A stretch of DNA of 64,000 bases from Nocardia ninae NBRC 108245 (GCF_007990755.1 NZ_BJXA01000001.1:186001-250000), one strand, 5' to 3'. Positions 33,020 to 41,985 are shown, counted from the first letter of the stretch. The notes: generated by a model not told the origin, from the letters alone. Numbers and translations are program-made.

Positions 33020-34168
33020 TTGCAGCCCTTCCGTATTCAGGTACCCGACCAGGAGCTCGCCGTCCTACAGGGCAGGCTGCGGGCCACCAGGTGGCCGGAA
33101 CGCGAGACCGTCCAGGATTGGTCGCAAGGGGTGCCCCTGGCGTACGTGCAGGAATTGTGCGCGTACTGGGCGAACGAGTACGACTGGCGCGCCACCGAGG
33201 CACGCCTGAACGCCTGGCCGAACGTGCGCACCGAGATCGATGGGCTCGGGATCCACTTCCTGCACGTCAGATCGCCGGAGCCGGGCGCGCTTCCGCTGCT
33301 GCTCACGCACGGCTGGCCGGGCTCGATCATCGAGTTCGGCAAGGTGATCGGCCCGCTCACCGACCCGGCCGCGCACGGTGGCGATCCGGCCGACGCCTTC
33401 CACCTGGTATGCCCCTCGCTGCCCGGCTACGGGTTCAGCGACCGGCCGAGCGAACCCGGGTGGGGCGTCGATCGGATCGCGGCGGCCTGGGCCGTGCTGA
33501 TGGCACTGCTCGGGTACCGGCATTACGGAGCGGCGGGCAGTGATTGGGGTACGAGCGTGTCGACGCGGCTTGCCCAGCTCGACCCCGACCATGTGGCCGG
33601 GATACACCTCCTGCCGCCGCTGGCACCGCCCGACCCGGCCACCTTCGGCGACCTCACCGAACGGGAACGGGATGCGCTGCGCACGCTCGAGGAAGCGGGT
33701 CGGTGGGAATCCGGGTACTCGCGGATGCACGCCACCCGGCCGCAGACAGCCGGGTACGGACTCGTGGACTCCCCTGCCGCACTGTGTGCCTGGATCATCG
33801 AGAAGTTCTGGGCGTGGACCGACTGCGACGGGCATCCGGAGAACGCGCTCACCAAGGACGAGCTACTCGACAATCTGATGATGTACTGGCTTCCGGGCAC
33901 CGGCGCGTCGGCCGCACGGCTGTATTGGGAGAGCATCGCGCAGGTCGACGAGTGGATCTCCGGGGAAGTGACGAGCACGGTGGACGTGCCGACCGGGTGT
34001 TCGGTGTTTCCGAAGGAGTTGCAGCGGCCGTCCAGGCGTTGGGCGGCACAGCGTTTCACCGATATCCGGTACTGGAGTGAGCCCGAGCGCGGTGGGCACT
34101 TCGCGGCGTTCGAGCAGCCCGAGCTGTTCGTCGAGGATATTCGGGCGTTCTTCCGGCTCGTTCGCTGA
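33020..34168 (+). CDS. Epoxide hydrolase (EHN-domain alpha/beta hydrolase)
   Basis: A 382-residue alpha/beta hydrolase that opens epoxides to diols. The N-terminal EHN domain reads FRIQVPDQELAVLQGRLRA, then TRWPERETVQDWSQGVPL. Catalytic parts are LLTHGWPGSIIEF (oxyanion HGWPG), GAAGSDWGTSVSTRLA with the nucleophile Asp, the lid with tyrosines, and GGHFAAFEQPELFVEDI with the His. The start appears to be a TTG at 33020, 12 bp after the kinase stop, so the two genes are probably co-transcribed. A broken copy of residues ~20-41 lies at 62311-62371. Confidence 0.93.
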   Translation: MQPFRIQVPDQELAVLQGRLRATRWPERETVQDWSQGVPLAYVQELCAYWANEYDWRATEARLNAWPNVRTEIDGLGIHFLHVRSPEPGALPLLLTHGWPGSIIEFGKVIGPLTDPAAHGGDPADAFHLVCPSLPGYGFSDRPSEPGWGVDRIAAAWAVLMALLGYRHYGAAGSDWGTSVSTRLAQLDPDHVAGIHLLPPLAPPDPATFGDLTERERDALRTLEEAGRWESGYSRMHATRPQTAGYGLVDSPAALCAWIIEKFWAWTDCDGHPENALTKDELLDNLMMYWLPGTGASAARLYWESIAQVDEWISGEVTSTVDVPTGCSVFPKELQRPSRRWAAQRFTDIRYWSEPERGGHFAAFEQPELFVEDIRAFFRLVR

Positions 34169-34212
34169 CACCTCCGGCGGGAACTTCTCCACTGCCCCGG
34201 CCCCCTCCCCTG

Positions 34213-34330
34213 TCTATGCCGTTGTTGTACAGGGGGTTCTTTCGGGGCGCGACACTCTAGTAGCTTTTATATGCATATATACGCACATCTAAGTAGCACA
34301 ATGTTTCTAATGTCTACTATCTAGCTAGAT
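34213..34330. other. AT-rich island upstream of the YdjM-like gene
   Basis: Within the 472-bp gap 34169-34640 the composition drops sharply, with TATATGCATATATACG at about 34269 and CTATCTAGCTAGATG near 34317. No gene is visible. The pattern resembles the island at 35521-35640 (a TCTATGC box followed 68-70 bp later by an RCGCAYATCT box), so the two may be diverged copies or similar promoters. Confidence 0.4.
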
Positions 34331-34640
34331 GATGGCACCGAAGTCATCCCTTCACCTGCTCCGACACGCGGCGGCGAATCAGGGCGCGGTCGTGGAACTC
34401 TGTGACGCGACTCCCCCGTTGAATGCCAACTCGCCCTGCGTTTTCCGTCCGCTCCCCCATCATCGCCGCGACACGCACGGCGGGCACCGCCGTCGATGAC
34501 GCCTGCCTCATCAGCCGACCACGCCTGCGACACAAACGATCCCGATCCCGCCGGGTTGCCCATCCCCCAATTCGCCCCCCGCACAAGATCACTGAACCGG
34601 CATTCGCTGAACGATGCTGAGGTGAACTAACCTTCACCCG

Positions 34641-35357
34641 GTGCTTGGACATTCTCATGCGACCAGTGGCGCTTTGGCCTGGTCGGCGGCGGCAACGGCG
34701 CTGCCGGTCGCGATCTTGACCTACCCGACAATCCAGGATGTGTCAGGGCATCTCGGCCCCGTCGACCTGTTGCTCGGTGTGTTTCTGACGGCGGGTGCCG
34801 CGCTGTTGCCGGACGCGGATCATCCGAACGGAACGATCGCGCATGTGCTCGGTCCCATCTCCTACAACCTCTGCAGGTTGATCTCCTGGATCTCCGGCGG
34901 ACACCGGCACGCCACCCACTCCTTCGCCTTCGTCGCCGCGGTCTCCTATGGGACGTGGGCCGGCGAGCACTGGATCGGACGATGGTTCACGCTCGGGCTC
35001 GTCTTCTTCCTCCTTGCGCTGGCGGTGCGAGCATTACATCTGTGTCCGCCGGGTGACGGGGTCGAGGCGTGGGGCACCATCGTGGTGCTCGCGGTCGCGG
35101 GAACCTTCGCGATGGATCATTGGATCTCGGACAAGCCGGTGTGGCTGCCGTTCTCCGTCGGCCTCGGTGCGTTGGTACACCTGCTCGGCGACTGCCTGAC
35201 CGACCGCGGTTGCCGGCTGTTCTGGCCGTTCAAGGTCCGCACGCGGGTGCCGATCATCGACCGCACCGGCAACAAGGTCGAGACCTGGGTGCTGTCACCG
35301 TTGTTCGTGCTCGGGACGCTCGCGGTGCTCTGGTACTCGATTACGCATCAGCCGTAG
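34641..35357 (+). CDS. YdjM-like membrane-bound metal-dependent hydrolase
   Basis: A 238-residue inner-membrane protein of the YdjM family. The GTG at 34641 gives VLGHSHATSGALAWSAAATAL. Conserved His/Asp sites are GHSHATSG, LLPDADHPNGTIA, GGHRHATHSFAFV and LVHLLGDCLTDRG, which probably bind metal at the membrane surface. About five transmembrane helices. In E. coli ydjM is LexA-controlled, but the upstream sequence shows no clear SOS box. The downstream sequence 35358-35773 is largely regulatory-looking AT-rich sequence. Confidence 0.9.
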   Translation: MLGHSHATSGALAWSAAATALPVAILTYPTIQDVSGHLGPVDLLLGVFLTAGAALLPDADHPNGTIAHVLGPISYNLCRLISWISGGHRHATHSFAFVAAVSYGTWAGEHWIGRWFTLGLVFFLLALAVRALHLCPPGDGVEAWGTIVVLAVAGTFAMDHWISDKPVWLPFSVGLGALVHLLGDCLTDRGCRLFWPFKVRTRVPIIDRTGNKVETWVLSPLFVLGTLAVLWYSITHQP

Positions 35358-35605
35358 CCCTTCGTGCCGGCGGGCCGGTTCCAGCAGCTCGGTCCAGGCG
35401 CTTCTCGATGATCGACGGCGCATGACGGCGGCCCCTACTCACGAATGCCACAGCCATGTGCCGTTGATCATGGATTCTGCGGAGGACTCCCCCTCCCCTC
35501 ATGCGAGATCCCCCCTGCCGTCTATGCGGTCTTTAGGACGGGAGGACGGAGGAACGTGACGTGAATAGGGTTGAGAACACATGGTTAGATGCGCATATCT
35601 ACGTA

Positions 35606-35636
35606 ACAACATGTTGTTTTCCTGCTTGCAAGCAGG
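35606..35636. promoter_or_regulatory. Two adjacent perfect palindromes in an AT-rich island
   Basis: ACAACATGTTGT (35606-35617) and CCTGCTTGCAAGCAGG (35621-35636), only 3 bp apart. They lie ~140-170 bp upstream of the beta-propeller gene. Close spacing of two perfect palindromes suggests a regulator site. Part of the 416-bp gap 35358-35773, which holds no gene I can support. Confidence 0.6.
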
Positions 35637-35773
35637 CGGCCGGCTTCAAACACACTGTCGGTACTGCAAATTCATGCCGATCGTCCCCTAGCCGACATTC
35701 GAAACTCGCCCTGACCTGCTCCCCTACCCCGCCATTCCCGCAGCAAGCCCGTGACCCGGCGTTACGCTGAGAC

Positions 35774-36778
35774 GTGCCCACCTCGACTCTCCACCCGCAA
35801 CGCTGGACACCGCCGCCCGCTCCCCCGCGAGCGCGCCGAACCCGCAGTGCGCCACCGCTTCCCGAGCTCGATCGCCTCGAACTGCCAGGCCCCGGACCCG
35901 AGGACGTCGTGCTCGGGCCGGACGGACGGCTCATCGTCGGCATCGATGGCGGGTCGATTCTCAGCGTGGACCCGACCAGCGGTGACGTGCGTGAGCTCAC
36001 GAACACCGGCGGTCGCCCGCTCGGTCTACACGCCGATCCCGATGGCACGCTGTTGATCTGCGACTTCGAGCGAGGACTGCTGGAGCTGACGCCGGATGGG
36101 ACGCTGAAGGTGTTGGTCGACGAGATCGACGGCGCACCACTCCCCTTCGCCAGCAACGTGGTTCGCGACGCGGATGGCACCATCTTTTTCTCGTCGTCGA
36201 CGAGCCGTTTCTCGCTGACCGAGTACATGGGTGACATGCTCGAGCACTCCGGGACCGGCAGGCTGTTCCGTCGCGATCCGTCCGGCAAGGTCGAGACCCT
36301 GCTCGACAACCTGTATTTCGCCAATGGGGTGGTGCTTGCCCCCGATCGCTCGTGTGTGGTCGTCGCGGAGACCGGTGGTTATCGGGTGTCGCGATACTGG
36401 CTCACAGGCCCGAAGGCGGGCACCAGGGACTTTCTCGTGGAGAACCTGCCCGGGTTTCCGGACAATATGAGCCTCGGTAGCGACGGGCTCGTCTGGATCA
36501 CGCTGCCTGCCGCACGGAACCCGTTGCTGGACCGGCTGCTTCCGCTACCCGGGTTGCTGCGGCGGATCGTTTGGCTGCTGCCGGAGTGGGTGCAGCCGAA
36601 GCCTGCGAAGACGATATGGGTGATGGCAGTCGACTTCGACGGAAATGTCGTGCACGACTTGCAGACCGAGGGTACGAACTTCTCGATGGTCACCGGGGTG
36701 GTGGAGCGGGACGGTGCGTTGTATCTGGGCAGTCTCACCGAGTCGGCGGTAGGGGTCACCCGGGTACCCACTGCCTGA
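35774..36778 (+). CDS. SMP-30/strictosidine-synthase-like beta-propeller protein
   Basis: A 334-residue six-bladed propeller of the SMP-30/gluconolactonase/LRE-like superfamily, close to strictosidine synthase and APMAP proteins. Blade repeats show GPEDVVLGPDGRLIVGIDGG, GRPLGLHADPDGTLLICDFERGL, ASNVVRDADGTIFFSSSTSRF, FANGVVLAPDRSCVVVAETGG and PGFPDNMSLGSDGLVWITL. Members are lactonases or related hydrolases. No signal peptide. GTG start at 35774. The lipase-like gene begins 77 bp downstream behind its own inverted repeat. Confidence 0.9.
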   Translation: MPTSTLHPQRWTPPPAPPRARRTRSAPPLPELDRLELPGPGPEDVVLGPDGRLIVGIDGGSILSVDPTSGDVRELTNTGGRPLGLHADPDGTLLICDFERGLLELTPDGTLKVLVDEIDGAPLPFASNVVRDADGTIFFSSSTSRFSLTEYMGDMLEHSGTGRLFRRDPSGKVETLLDNLYFANGVVLAPDRSCVVVAETGGYRVSRYWLTGPKAGTRDFLVENLPGFPDNMSLGSDGLVWITLPAARNPLLDRLLPLPGLLRRIVWLLPEWVQPKPAKTIWVMAVDFDGNVVHDLQTEGTNFSMVTGVVERDGALYLGSLTESAVGVTRVPTA

Positions 36779-36828
36779 TCACCTTTCGAACGGGTGCATG
36801 CACCAAGAACTTCCGTCGACAAGACGGT

Positions 36829-36852
36829 TTCAGTGAACGCTTGTACACTGAA
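36829..36852. promoter_or_regulatory. Inverted repeat TTCAGTG-N10-CACTGAA
   Basis: Perfect 7-bp arms with a 10-nt spacer, ending 3 bp before the ATG of the lipase-like gene. The tight position means a bound protein would block translation start or transcription. Typical of TetR-type sites. Confidence 0.65.
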
Positions 36853-36855
36853 CCC

Positions 36856-38115
36856 ATGAGTGAGCAGACCCATCAGCGGAAGGCCGAGGTCAGGGCCCTC
36901 GCTCGATTGGCGGGCGACGAGCTCGGTGGCGCGGTGGACGGCATCGCTTCGGTGCACCGAGCGATCGCCGGGCGGGTTTTCGCGGCCGTGCGGTTCGGGG
37001 TCGGTCCGGCCGCGGCGCCCGTGGAGGTGGTGCACGACGCGATCACCGACGGGGTGTATCGGATTGTCAGCGGAACAGCCGTTGCCGCGGGGCGGTTGGC
37101 CGAGCGGACCGTGGATCTGCCCGGGGCCGAGGTGCCGTCACGGACGGTGTTCGGCGCGGGCTTCCTCGGTGCGCTACAGGGTTTGATCGGCGACGATCTG
37201 GAGGAGGCGCGGCCCATCCTCGCCGGGCCGATGACGTTGCGCGTGGACGGTGATCCGGTGTCGCCCGAGCAGATCGGGGGTCATGTCGCGCGGCCCAGTT
37301 CGCGGCTGGTGGTGTTTCTGCACGGTCTGGTGGAGACCGAGCATGCGTGGCGGCTCGGTGGGCGCACGAGTTATGCCGAAGGGATCGAGCAGGATCTCGG
37401 CTACAGCACGGTGCAGATCCGGTACAACAGCGGCTTGCACATTTCTGAGAATGCGCGTCAGTTGAGTGACTTGCTGGAGCGGCTGGTGGCGCACTGGCCG
37501 GTCGAGATCGAGCAGCTGTCGTTGGTCGGGCATTCGATGGGCGGGTTGATTGCCCGTGGCGCGTGCTTCGATGCGAGCGAGTCCGGGAAGGCGTGGGTGG
37601 GTAAGGTCCGGCATCTCGTGTGTCTCGGGTCGCCGCATCTGGGGGCTCCGCTCGAGCAGTTCGTGCATTACGCGTCTGCCGCGTTGGTCCGGGTGCCCGA
37701 GACTCGGCCGTTCGGCCGGCTGCTGCGGCGTCGTAGTGCGGGTATTCGTGATCTGCGGCAGGGGTCGCTGGTGGACGAGGATTGGCGTGACGCGGATACC
37801 GATGATCTGACGCGCAGGGCGATCCGGGAGGTGCCGCTGCTCGAGGGTGCCGACCATTACTTCGTCACCGCCTGTGTCACCCGCAGTCCACGCCACCCGC
37901 TGGGGCGGGTCATCGGCGACGGGCTGGTTCTCACTCCTAGTGCCGCGGGGCGGAACCGGGCTCGTCGCATCGGTTTCGATGATGCCAATGGCCTGCACGT
38001 TCCCGCTGCCAATCACTTTTCGCTGCTGAACCACCATGCCGTGTACGAGAGGCTGCGGCGGTGGTTGAGCACCGATCCCGAAACCGCTGTCGCTCTCGGC
38101 GAAGCCGCCGAGTAG
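36856..38115 (+). CDS. Alpha/beta hydrolase, PGAP1/lipase-like
   Basis: A 419-residue protein. The N-terminal ~130 residues are helical (VRALARLAGDELGGAVDGIASVHRAIAGRV). The hydrolase core reads RLVVFLHGLVETEHAWRLGG, VQIRYNSGLHISENARQLSDLLERLV, LSLVGHSMGGLIARGA with the GHSMG nucleophile elbow, and LVCLGSPHLGAPLEQFVHY, as in PGAP1-like and triacylglycerol lipases. The His is in NHFSLLNHHAVY. Probable role: lipase or esterase on membrane or storage lipids. ATG at 36856 is preferred over the longer open frame. A stem-loop lies 20 bp after its stop. Confidence 0.9.
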   Translation: MSEQTHQRKAEVRALARLAGDELGGAVDGIASVHRAIAGRVFAAVRFGVGPAAAPVEVVHDAITDGVYRIVSGTAVAAGRLAERTVDLPGAEVPSRTVFGAGFLGALQGLIGDDLEEARPILAGPMTLRVDGDPVSPEQIGGHVARPSSRLVVFLHGLVETEHAWRLGGRTSYAEGIEQDLGYSTVQIRYNSGLHISENARQLSDLLERLVAHWPVEIEQLSLVGHSMGGLIARGACFDASESGKAWVGKVRHLVCLGSPHLGAPLEQFVHYASAALVRVPETRPFGRLLRRRSAGIRDLRQGSLVDEDWRDADTDDLTRRAIREVPLLEGADHYFVTACVTRSPRHPLGRVIGDGLVLTPSAAGRNRARRIGFDDANGLHVPAANHFSLLNHHAVYERLRRWLSTDPETAVALGEAAE

Positions 38116-38135
38116 GCCGAAGGGTGTCGGCCTCT

Positions 38136-38157
38136 TCCAGCTGAAGGGCTAGCTGGA
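38136..38157 (+). terminator. Stem-loop after the lipase-like gene
   Basis: TCCAGCT (38136-38142) and AGCTGGA (38151-38157) with an 8-nt loop, 20 bp after the stop codon. No strong T-run follows. Confidence 0.6.
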
Positions 38158-38213
38158 GGCAGGGAAACGGTTCTGTCGCGGCCGGAGCACCGGGCTGTGT
38201 CAGGCCGGCGAAC

Positions 38214-38423
38214 TCATCCGTCGATTTCGTTGTTTGGCTGATGGTTCGTGGGCAGCGGCACCGTATACGGGTTGTTGTTTACCGACCACTGCGGCGCGGG
38301 GCCGGGTGCGGCGTGGTGGGTGAATGCCGTCGCGCCCCCGACGACCAACGCCAGTGCCGCCGCCGTACCGAGCAGTGGACGCACCAACCGCAGCTGTCCG
38401 CCCCACCGTTGCCGTTCGGCCAT
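38214..38423 (-). CDS. Small membrane-anchored hypothetical protein (69 residues)
   Basis: MAERQRWGGQLRLVRPLLG with one membrane segment (LLGTAAALALVVGGATAF, residues ~17-34) and a short Pro/Asn-rich outer tail (NNNPYTVPLPTNHQPNNE). It is probably inserted with the tail outside. No family recognised. Convergent with the lipase-like gene. The 123-bp upstream gap probably contains its promoter. Confidence 0.6.
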   Translation of the reverse strand: MAERQRWGGQLRLVRPLLGTAAALALVVGGATAFTHHAAPGPAPQWSVNNNPYTVPLPTNHQPNNEIDG

Positions 38424-38546
38424 CGCGTAGTCCCCTCGTCGCCCTGTATAGGCTCAATCGCGCTGACGGCCAACCTGTTACGCAACGAGGATGCGGAGGG
38501 GTGTCGAACTGGGCATCGGTCGGCCATCTTCGGCGTGGAGCTGTTG

Positions 38547-39638
38547 TCAGAGAAGGTGTTCGGGGTCTGCGTCTGCTTCTAGGCGGACGTCGGCGGTGAA
38601 GAGGGTTTCCACGTCGGGGTCGTCGGTGTGGGCTGCGTAGAGGAGCAGGCAGCCGCGGATACCGTCGAGGAGGTCTTCGAGGAGGTCGAGGGCGGGGCGG
38701 GACGGATCGAGGCGGCTGATGCGGAAGCCGGCGAGCATGGCTTCCCTGGTGTCGGCGTCGACCTCGAATTTGCGGGCCTGCTCTTCGATTTCGGCGACGC
38801 GGCCGACGACGGCCCACGGCGCGGGCACGCGCCCTTCGTGCACGGCCATCGCTTCGGCGATGAGGTCGACGACGACTTCGGTGGGGCTCTCCCCCGCGTC
38901 GAGCCGTTCGAGCACCAGGGTGGGCGTCTCGACCTGGAGGGCCTCGATGTCGTCGGCTTCCACCACGACGTCGGTGCACGGCACCCCGGCCATCTCCCCG
39001 GCGACCTCGGCGGCGGCGAGCAGCCAGTGCGCGGCGGCGACCGAGGCGGAGGCGGGGTCGAGTTCGGTGAACAGTTCGATGGAGCCGAGTGGGTCGGCGC
39101 GTAACAGGTCGTCGGCGGCTTGCACCTGGGCCGGGGAGATGTCGGGGCGGGACAGTTCGACGGCTTGGCGGGCCCGGCCGGACAGGTCGCCGCGTTCGGC
39201 GGATTCGATGGCGGCTTGTTCGGCGCTCACCTCGGCGACGATGGTGTCGCGCAGGGTGAGGTCGTCGATCTCGTAGAGGGTGCGTCCGACGCGGTGCGCG
39301 GATTCGACGACGCCGCTGTAGGAGACGACGAGTCCCTCCGCGGAGGGCAGGTTAGGGGTGCGGATCCCCACTTCGACTTCTTTGAAGTTCCGGCGTTCCT
39401 CGGCACGGCGCCAGGCTTCGCTGTTGGGGATGTCCGGGTCGCCCGCGGCGCTGGCCGGGTGGGTGTAGGTGCGCCAGTGGAACCGCGACAGCGTGGTCAG
39501 GTTCGACGCCAGATTTGTTGCCTGATCATGGGTTACCGTCTGCGGCAGGGTGGCAACAGCTTGGGCGAGGTCACCACGGCCGGTCGCCCAGATGGCGACG
39601 ATCACGTTGTGGTCGGCGTCGAATGCGTATCGGGTCAC
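38547..39638 (-). CDS. Hypothetical acidic protein, 363 residues
   Basis: I do not recognise this family. It begins VTRYAFDADHNVIVAIWATGR and is acidic and helical throughout: DLTLRDTIVAEVSAEQAAIESAERGDL, AVELSRPDISPAQVQAADDLL, AAAHWLLAAAEVAGEMAGV, LDLLEDLLDGIRGCLLLYAAH. No signal or membrane segment. The frame extends upstream to 39689, but GTG 39638 fits the protein-like start better. It is divergent from the HugZ-like gene, with about 146 bp between the chosen starts. Confidence 0.75.
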   Translation of the reverse strand: MTRYAFDADHNVIVAIWATGRGDLAQAVATLPQTVTHDQATNLASNLTTLSRFHWRTYTHPASAAGDPDIPNSEAWRRAEERRNFKEVEVGIRTPNLPSAEGLVVSYSGVVESAHRVGRTLYEIDDLTLRDTIVAEVSAEQAAIESAERGDLSGRARQAVELSRPDISPAQVQAADDLLRADPLGSIELFTELDPASASVAAAHWLLAAAEVAGEMAGVPCTDVVVEADDIEALQVETPTLVLERLDAGESPTEVVVDLIAEAMAVHEGRVPAPWAVVGRVAEIEEQARKFEVDADTREAMLAGFRISRLDPSRPALDLLEDLLDGIRGCLLLYAAHTDDPDVETLFTADVRLEADADPEHLL

Positions 39639-39784
39639 CCGGCAAGTCTGGTCTATCCGGGCGTGATTCGCGCGGTCAATCCAATCCATTGACCGTACTA
39701 CGCAAGCCGATCCGGCATGGCACGCTGGAAAAAGCCCCGCACCCGTTGTCTTGCGGATCGGGCGGGCAGGAGAGGATGGACGAC

Positions 39785-40594
39785 ATGACCCTCGACCACG
39801 GTGACCCCGGCGACGCTCCCTCGATCCCGCAGCCGACGGCGCCGGTGGCGAATCCGGCCCGGCCGTCCGCCGCCGAGGAGGCGAGAACGGTTGCCGCTTC
39901 GACGAATATGGCGACGCTGGCGAGTCTGAGCGAGGACGGCACGCCGTGGGCGTCGTTCGTGACGTACGGGCTGCTGGACGGTCAGCCGGTGCTGTGTGTG
40001 TCCAAGATGGCCGAGCACGGGCGCAACCTGGCGGGTGATCCGCGGGCGAGTCTCGCGATCGTGGCGCCCGATATGCCTGCGGATCCGCTGGCGGGGACCA
40101 GGATCACGCTGGCCGGTGTGGTGGAGCGGCCGGTGGGTGCGGAGGCCGACGCGGCGCGGGCGGCGCATCTGGCGGCGGTGCCCGCGGCGAAGTATTACAT
40201 CGACTACAGCGATTTCTCGGTGTGGGTGCTGCGCGTGCGACGGGTGCGGTGGGTCGGCGGGTACGGGCGGATGGACTCCGCGACCGCGGAGCAGTATGCC
40301 GCGACGACGCCGGATCCGATCGTGCCGGTTGCGGCGGGTGCTATCACGCACCTCAATGATGATCACGCGCCGGCATTGCTGGCGATGGCGCAGGCGTTGG
40401 GCGGGTATCCGGACGCGACCGAGGCCAGCTGTGAGCGGGCCGACCGGTACGGGCTGGACCTGCGGGTGGTGACGCCGCGCGGCGTGGCCCGGACCCGGGT
40501 CGGTTATGTGGCGCCGATCGATTCGATCGATGAATTGCGGGCGGCGACAGTGGAATTGGCGAAGCGGTCGCGCGGGATGAATCAGACTTCGTAG
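39785..40594 (+). CDS. HugZ-like pyridoxamine 5'-phosphate oxidase family protein with DUF2470
   Basis: About 269 residues: a split-barrel flavin/heme-type domain (AASTNMATLASLSEDGTPWASFVTYGLLDGQPVLCVSKM, ADPLAGTRITLAGVVERP, IDYSDFSVWVLRVRRVRWVGG) followed by a C-terminal DUF2470 domain (AITHLNDDHAPALLAMAQALGG, RADRYGLDLRVVTPRG). This two-domain layout matches HugZ-type heme-degrading proteins, though substrate is not proven. AGGAGAGG lies 9 bp before ATG 39785; ATG 39776 is too close to it. It overlaps the convergent VOC gene by 13 bp. Confidence 0.9.
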   Translation: MTLDHGDPGDAPSIPQPTAPVANPARPSAAEEARTVAASTNMATLASLSEDGTPWASFVTYGLLDGQPVLCVSKMAEHGRNLAGDPRASLAIVAPDMPADPLAGTRITLAGVVERPVGAEADAARAAHLAAVPAAKYYIDYSDFSVWVLRVRRVRWVGGYGRMDSATAEQYAATTPDPIVPVAAGAITHLNDDHAPALLAMAQALGGYPDATEASCERADRYGLDLRVVTPRGVARTRVGYVAPIDSIDELRAATVELAKRSRGMNQTS

Positions 40595-40968
40595 AGTTCC
40601 AGGGGCAGGTCGTCCGGGTCGAAGAAGAACGCCATCCGTTTACCGGTGACCTCGTCGACGCGCAGTTCCTCGGTGCGGACCCCTTTGGCGGCCAGCTCGT
40701 CGAGCGTCGCGGCGACGTCGCGGACTGCGAACGCCAGGTGGCGCAGTCCTGCGGCCTCCGGCCGGCTTACTCGGTCCGGGGGTTCGGGGAACGAGAACAG
40801 TTCGATCCGGCTGCCGCCCGGGATGGCCAGGTCGAGCTTGTAGGAGCGGCGGGTGGCGCGATACTGCTCGGCGATCACCGCAAGGCCGAGAGTCTCGGTG
40901 TAGAACCGTTTGGAGCGCACATAGTCGGAGGCGATGATCGCCACGTGATGAATTCCCAGTAGTTCCAC
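40582..40968 (-). CDS. VOC family protein (glyoxalase I-like)
   Basis: A 128-residue vicinal-oxygen-chelate protein with two beta-alpha-beta-beta units: GIHHVAIIASDYVRSKRFYTETLGL with a metal His, YKLDLAIPGGSRIELFSFPEPP with a metal Glu, LRHLAFAVRDVAATLDELAAKG with His and KRMAFFFDPDDLPLELYEV with Glu. All four metal ligands of glyoxalase I are at the expected places. It resembles the YwbC/SMU1112c type. Start at ATG 40968 (MELLGIHHVAI). Confidence 0.92.
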   Translation of the reverse strand: MELLGIHHVAIIASDYVRSKRFYTETLGLAVIAEQYRATRRSYKLDLAIPGGSRIELFSFPEPPDRVSRPEAAGLRHLAFAVRDVAATLDELAAKGVRTEELRVDEVTGKRMAFFFDPDDLPLELYEV

Positions 40969-41079
40969 TCAGCGACCGTATCCCAGGGGGTGCGCGGGTC
41001 CTGGTAACCCCTCGTGGGTGATGCTGCCGCGTCCGGGCTGCCGCGCGGTACGTCGGGAGTACCGCACGGCAGCTCCTGC

Positions 41080-41655
41080 TCAGTGCACGACGTCGTATAC
41101 GAGCTTCGCCACACCGTTGGAGTAGGTCGCCGACTCCCGTAGGCGCAGTTGCTGCTTGTCTCGGTCCGCCCGGCTGAAGAGGCCCTTGCCCGACCCCAGC
41201 AACACCGGGAACACGAGCAGGTTGTACCGGTCGATCAGATCAGCGTCCGCCAGGCGCCGGGCCAGCTCGGCGCTTCCGTGGATGAAGACCGCACCGCCAT
41301 CACCCTTCTTGAGCTCGGCGACATCCTCGGTGGACCGCAGAATCGTGATCGGGCCCCAATCCTCGACCGCAGCGTCGTCGGCGAGGCCGGTCGAGACCAC
41401 GTACTTCGGAAGCTCCTTGTACGCGGCGTGGTCGGCGGAGTCGCGCCAGAACGGAGCGAACACCTCATAGCTGCGGCGACCGAACATCAATGCCGTCGTA
41501 TCGGCAAGTTCTTCGCCCTTGAGCGAGTAGGCCTCGGGAACGAACTCGGTGTCCATCACCCAACCGCCACTGCGGTGCCCCTCCTCCTTGCCGCCCGGCG
41601 AGTCCACTACACCGTCGAGCGACATGAAGCCCGTGTAGACCAGTTCGCGTGTCAA
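41080..41655 (-). CDS. Dihydrofolate reductase/RibD C-terminal domain family protein
   Basis: A 191-residue protein of the bacterial bifunctional deaminase-reductase C-terminal (RibD-C, DfrA-like) family: ELVYTGFMSLDGVVDSPGGKEEG, DTTALMFGRRSYEVFAPFWR, KYVVSTGLADDAAVEDWGPITIL, GGAVFIHGSAELARRLADADLIDRYNLLVFPVLLGSGKGLF. NADPH-dependent reductase of unknown substrate. A TTG at 41655 follows a strong AGGAGG site and is used as start; the first ATG in frame (41625) lies inside the conserved TGFMSLDG motif. Confidence 0.9.
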   Translation of the reverse strand: MTRELVYTGFMSLDGVVDSPGGKEEGHRSGGWVMDTEFVPEAYSLKGEELADTTALMFGRRSYEVFAPFWRDSADHAAYKELPKYVVSTGLADDAAVEDWGPITILRSTEDVAELKKGDGGAVFIHGSAELARRLADADLIDRYNLLVFPVLLGSGKGLFSRADRDKQQLRLRESATYSNGVAKLVYDVVH

Positions 41656-41707
41656 AATTCCTCCTGAGATCCGAAAGCGGAGACCGCCGGTGACCGCCCG
41701 GGTACTG

Positions 41708-41721
41708 ACCGCCCGGGCGGT
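41708..41721. promoter_or_regulatory. Palindrome ACCGCCCGGGCGGT upstream of the reductase gene
   Basis: A perfect 14-bp palindrome flanked by GTAC on both sides (GTAC at 41703 and 41724), 53 bp upstream of the TTG start. A half copy (GACCGCCCGGG) precedes it at 41692. Probable repressor site. Confidence 0.6.
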
Positions 41722-41742
41722 TTGTACTGTCGCCGGTCTGAC

Positions 41743-41954
41743 TGACACCGACCTGACACCGACCTGACACCGTCGGACTCATCTTCGACGTAGTCGCTTC
41801 AGATCGGATGAGCGGCATGGCTTCGGGACACATGCCCTGCCGCTGCACTGGTAGCTGAGCCGATCATGAGATCTGGGCCAGAGCCACGGTTGGCCGGGGT
41901 TGGCAGCTGCGTCAGCCGTCGATTGCCGCGTTCGGTGTCAGGTGTCAGGTGTCA
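41743..41954. repeat. Two clusters of TGACACC repeats in opposite orientation
   Basis: On the plus strand, three 11-bp units of TGACACC(GACC) run from 41743. On the minus strand, three direct 7-bp units TGACACC lie at 41934-41954. They face each other across 150-bp in the 330-bp gap between the reductase and TetR genes, where I see no gene. Confidence 0.6.
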
Positions 41955-41985
41955 GCAGAGTTCAGCGGCTGCGGGGGTGACGGCG

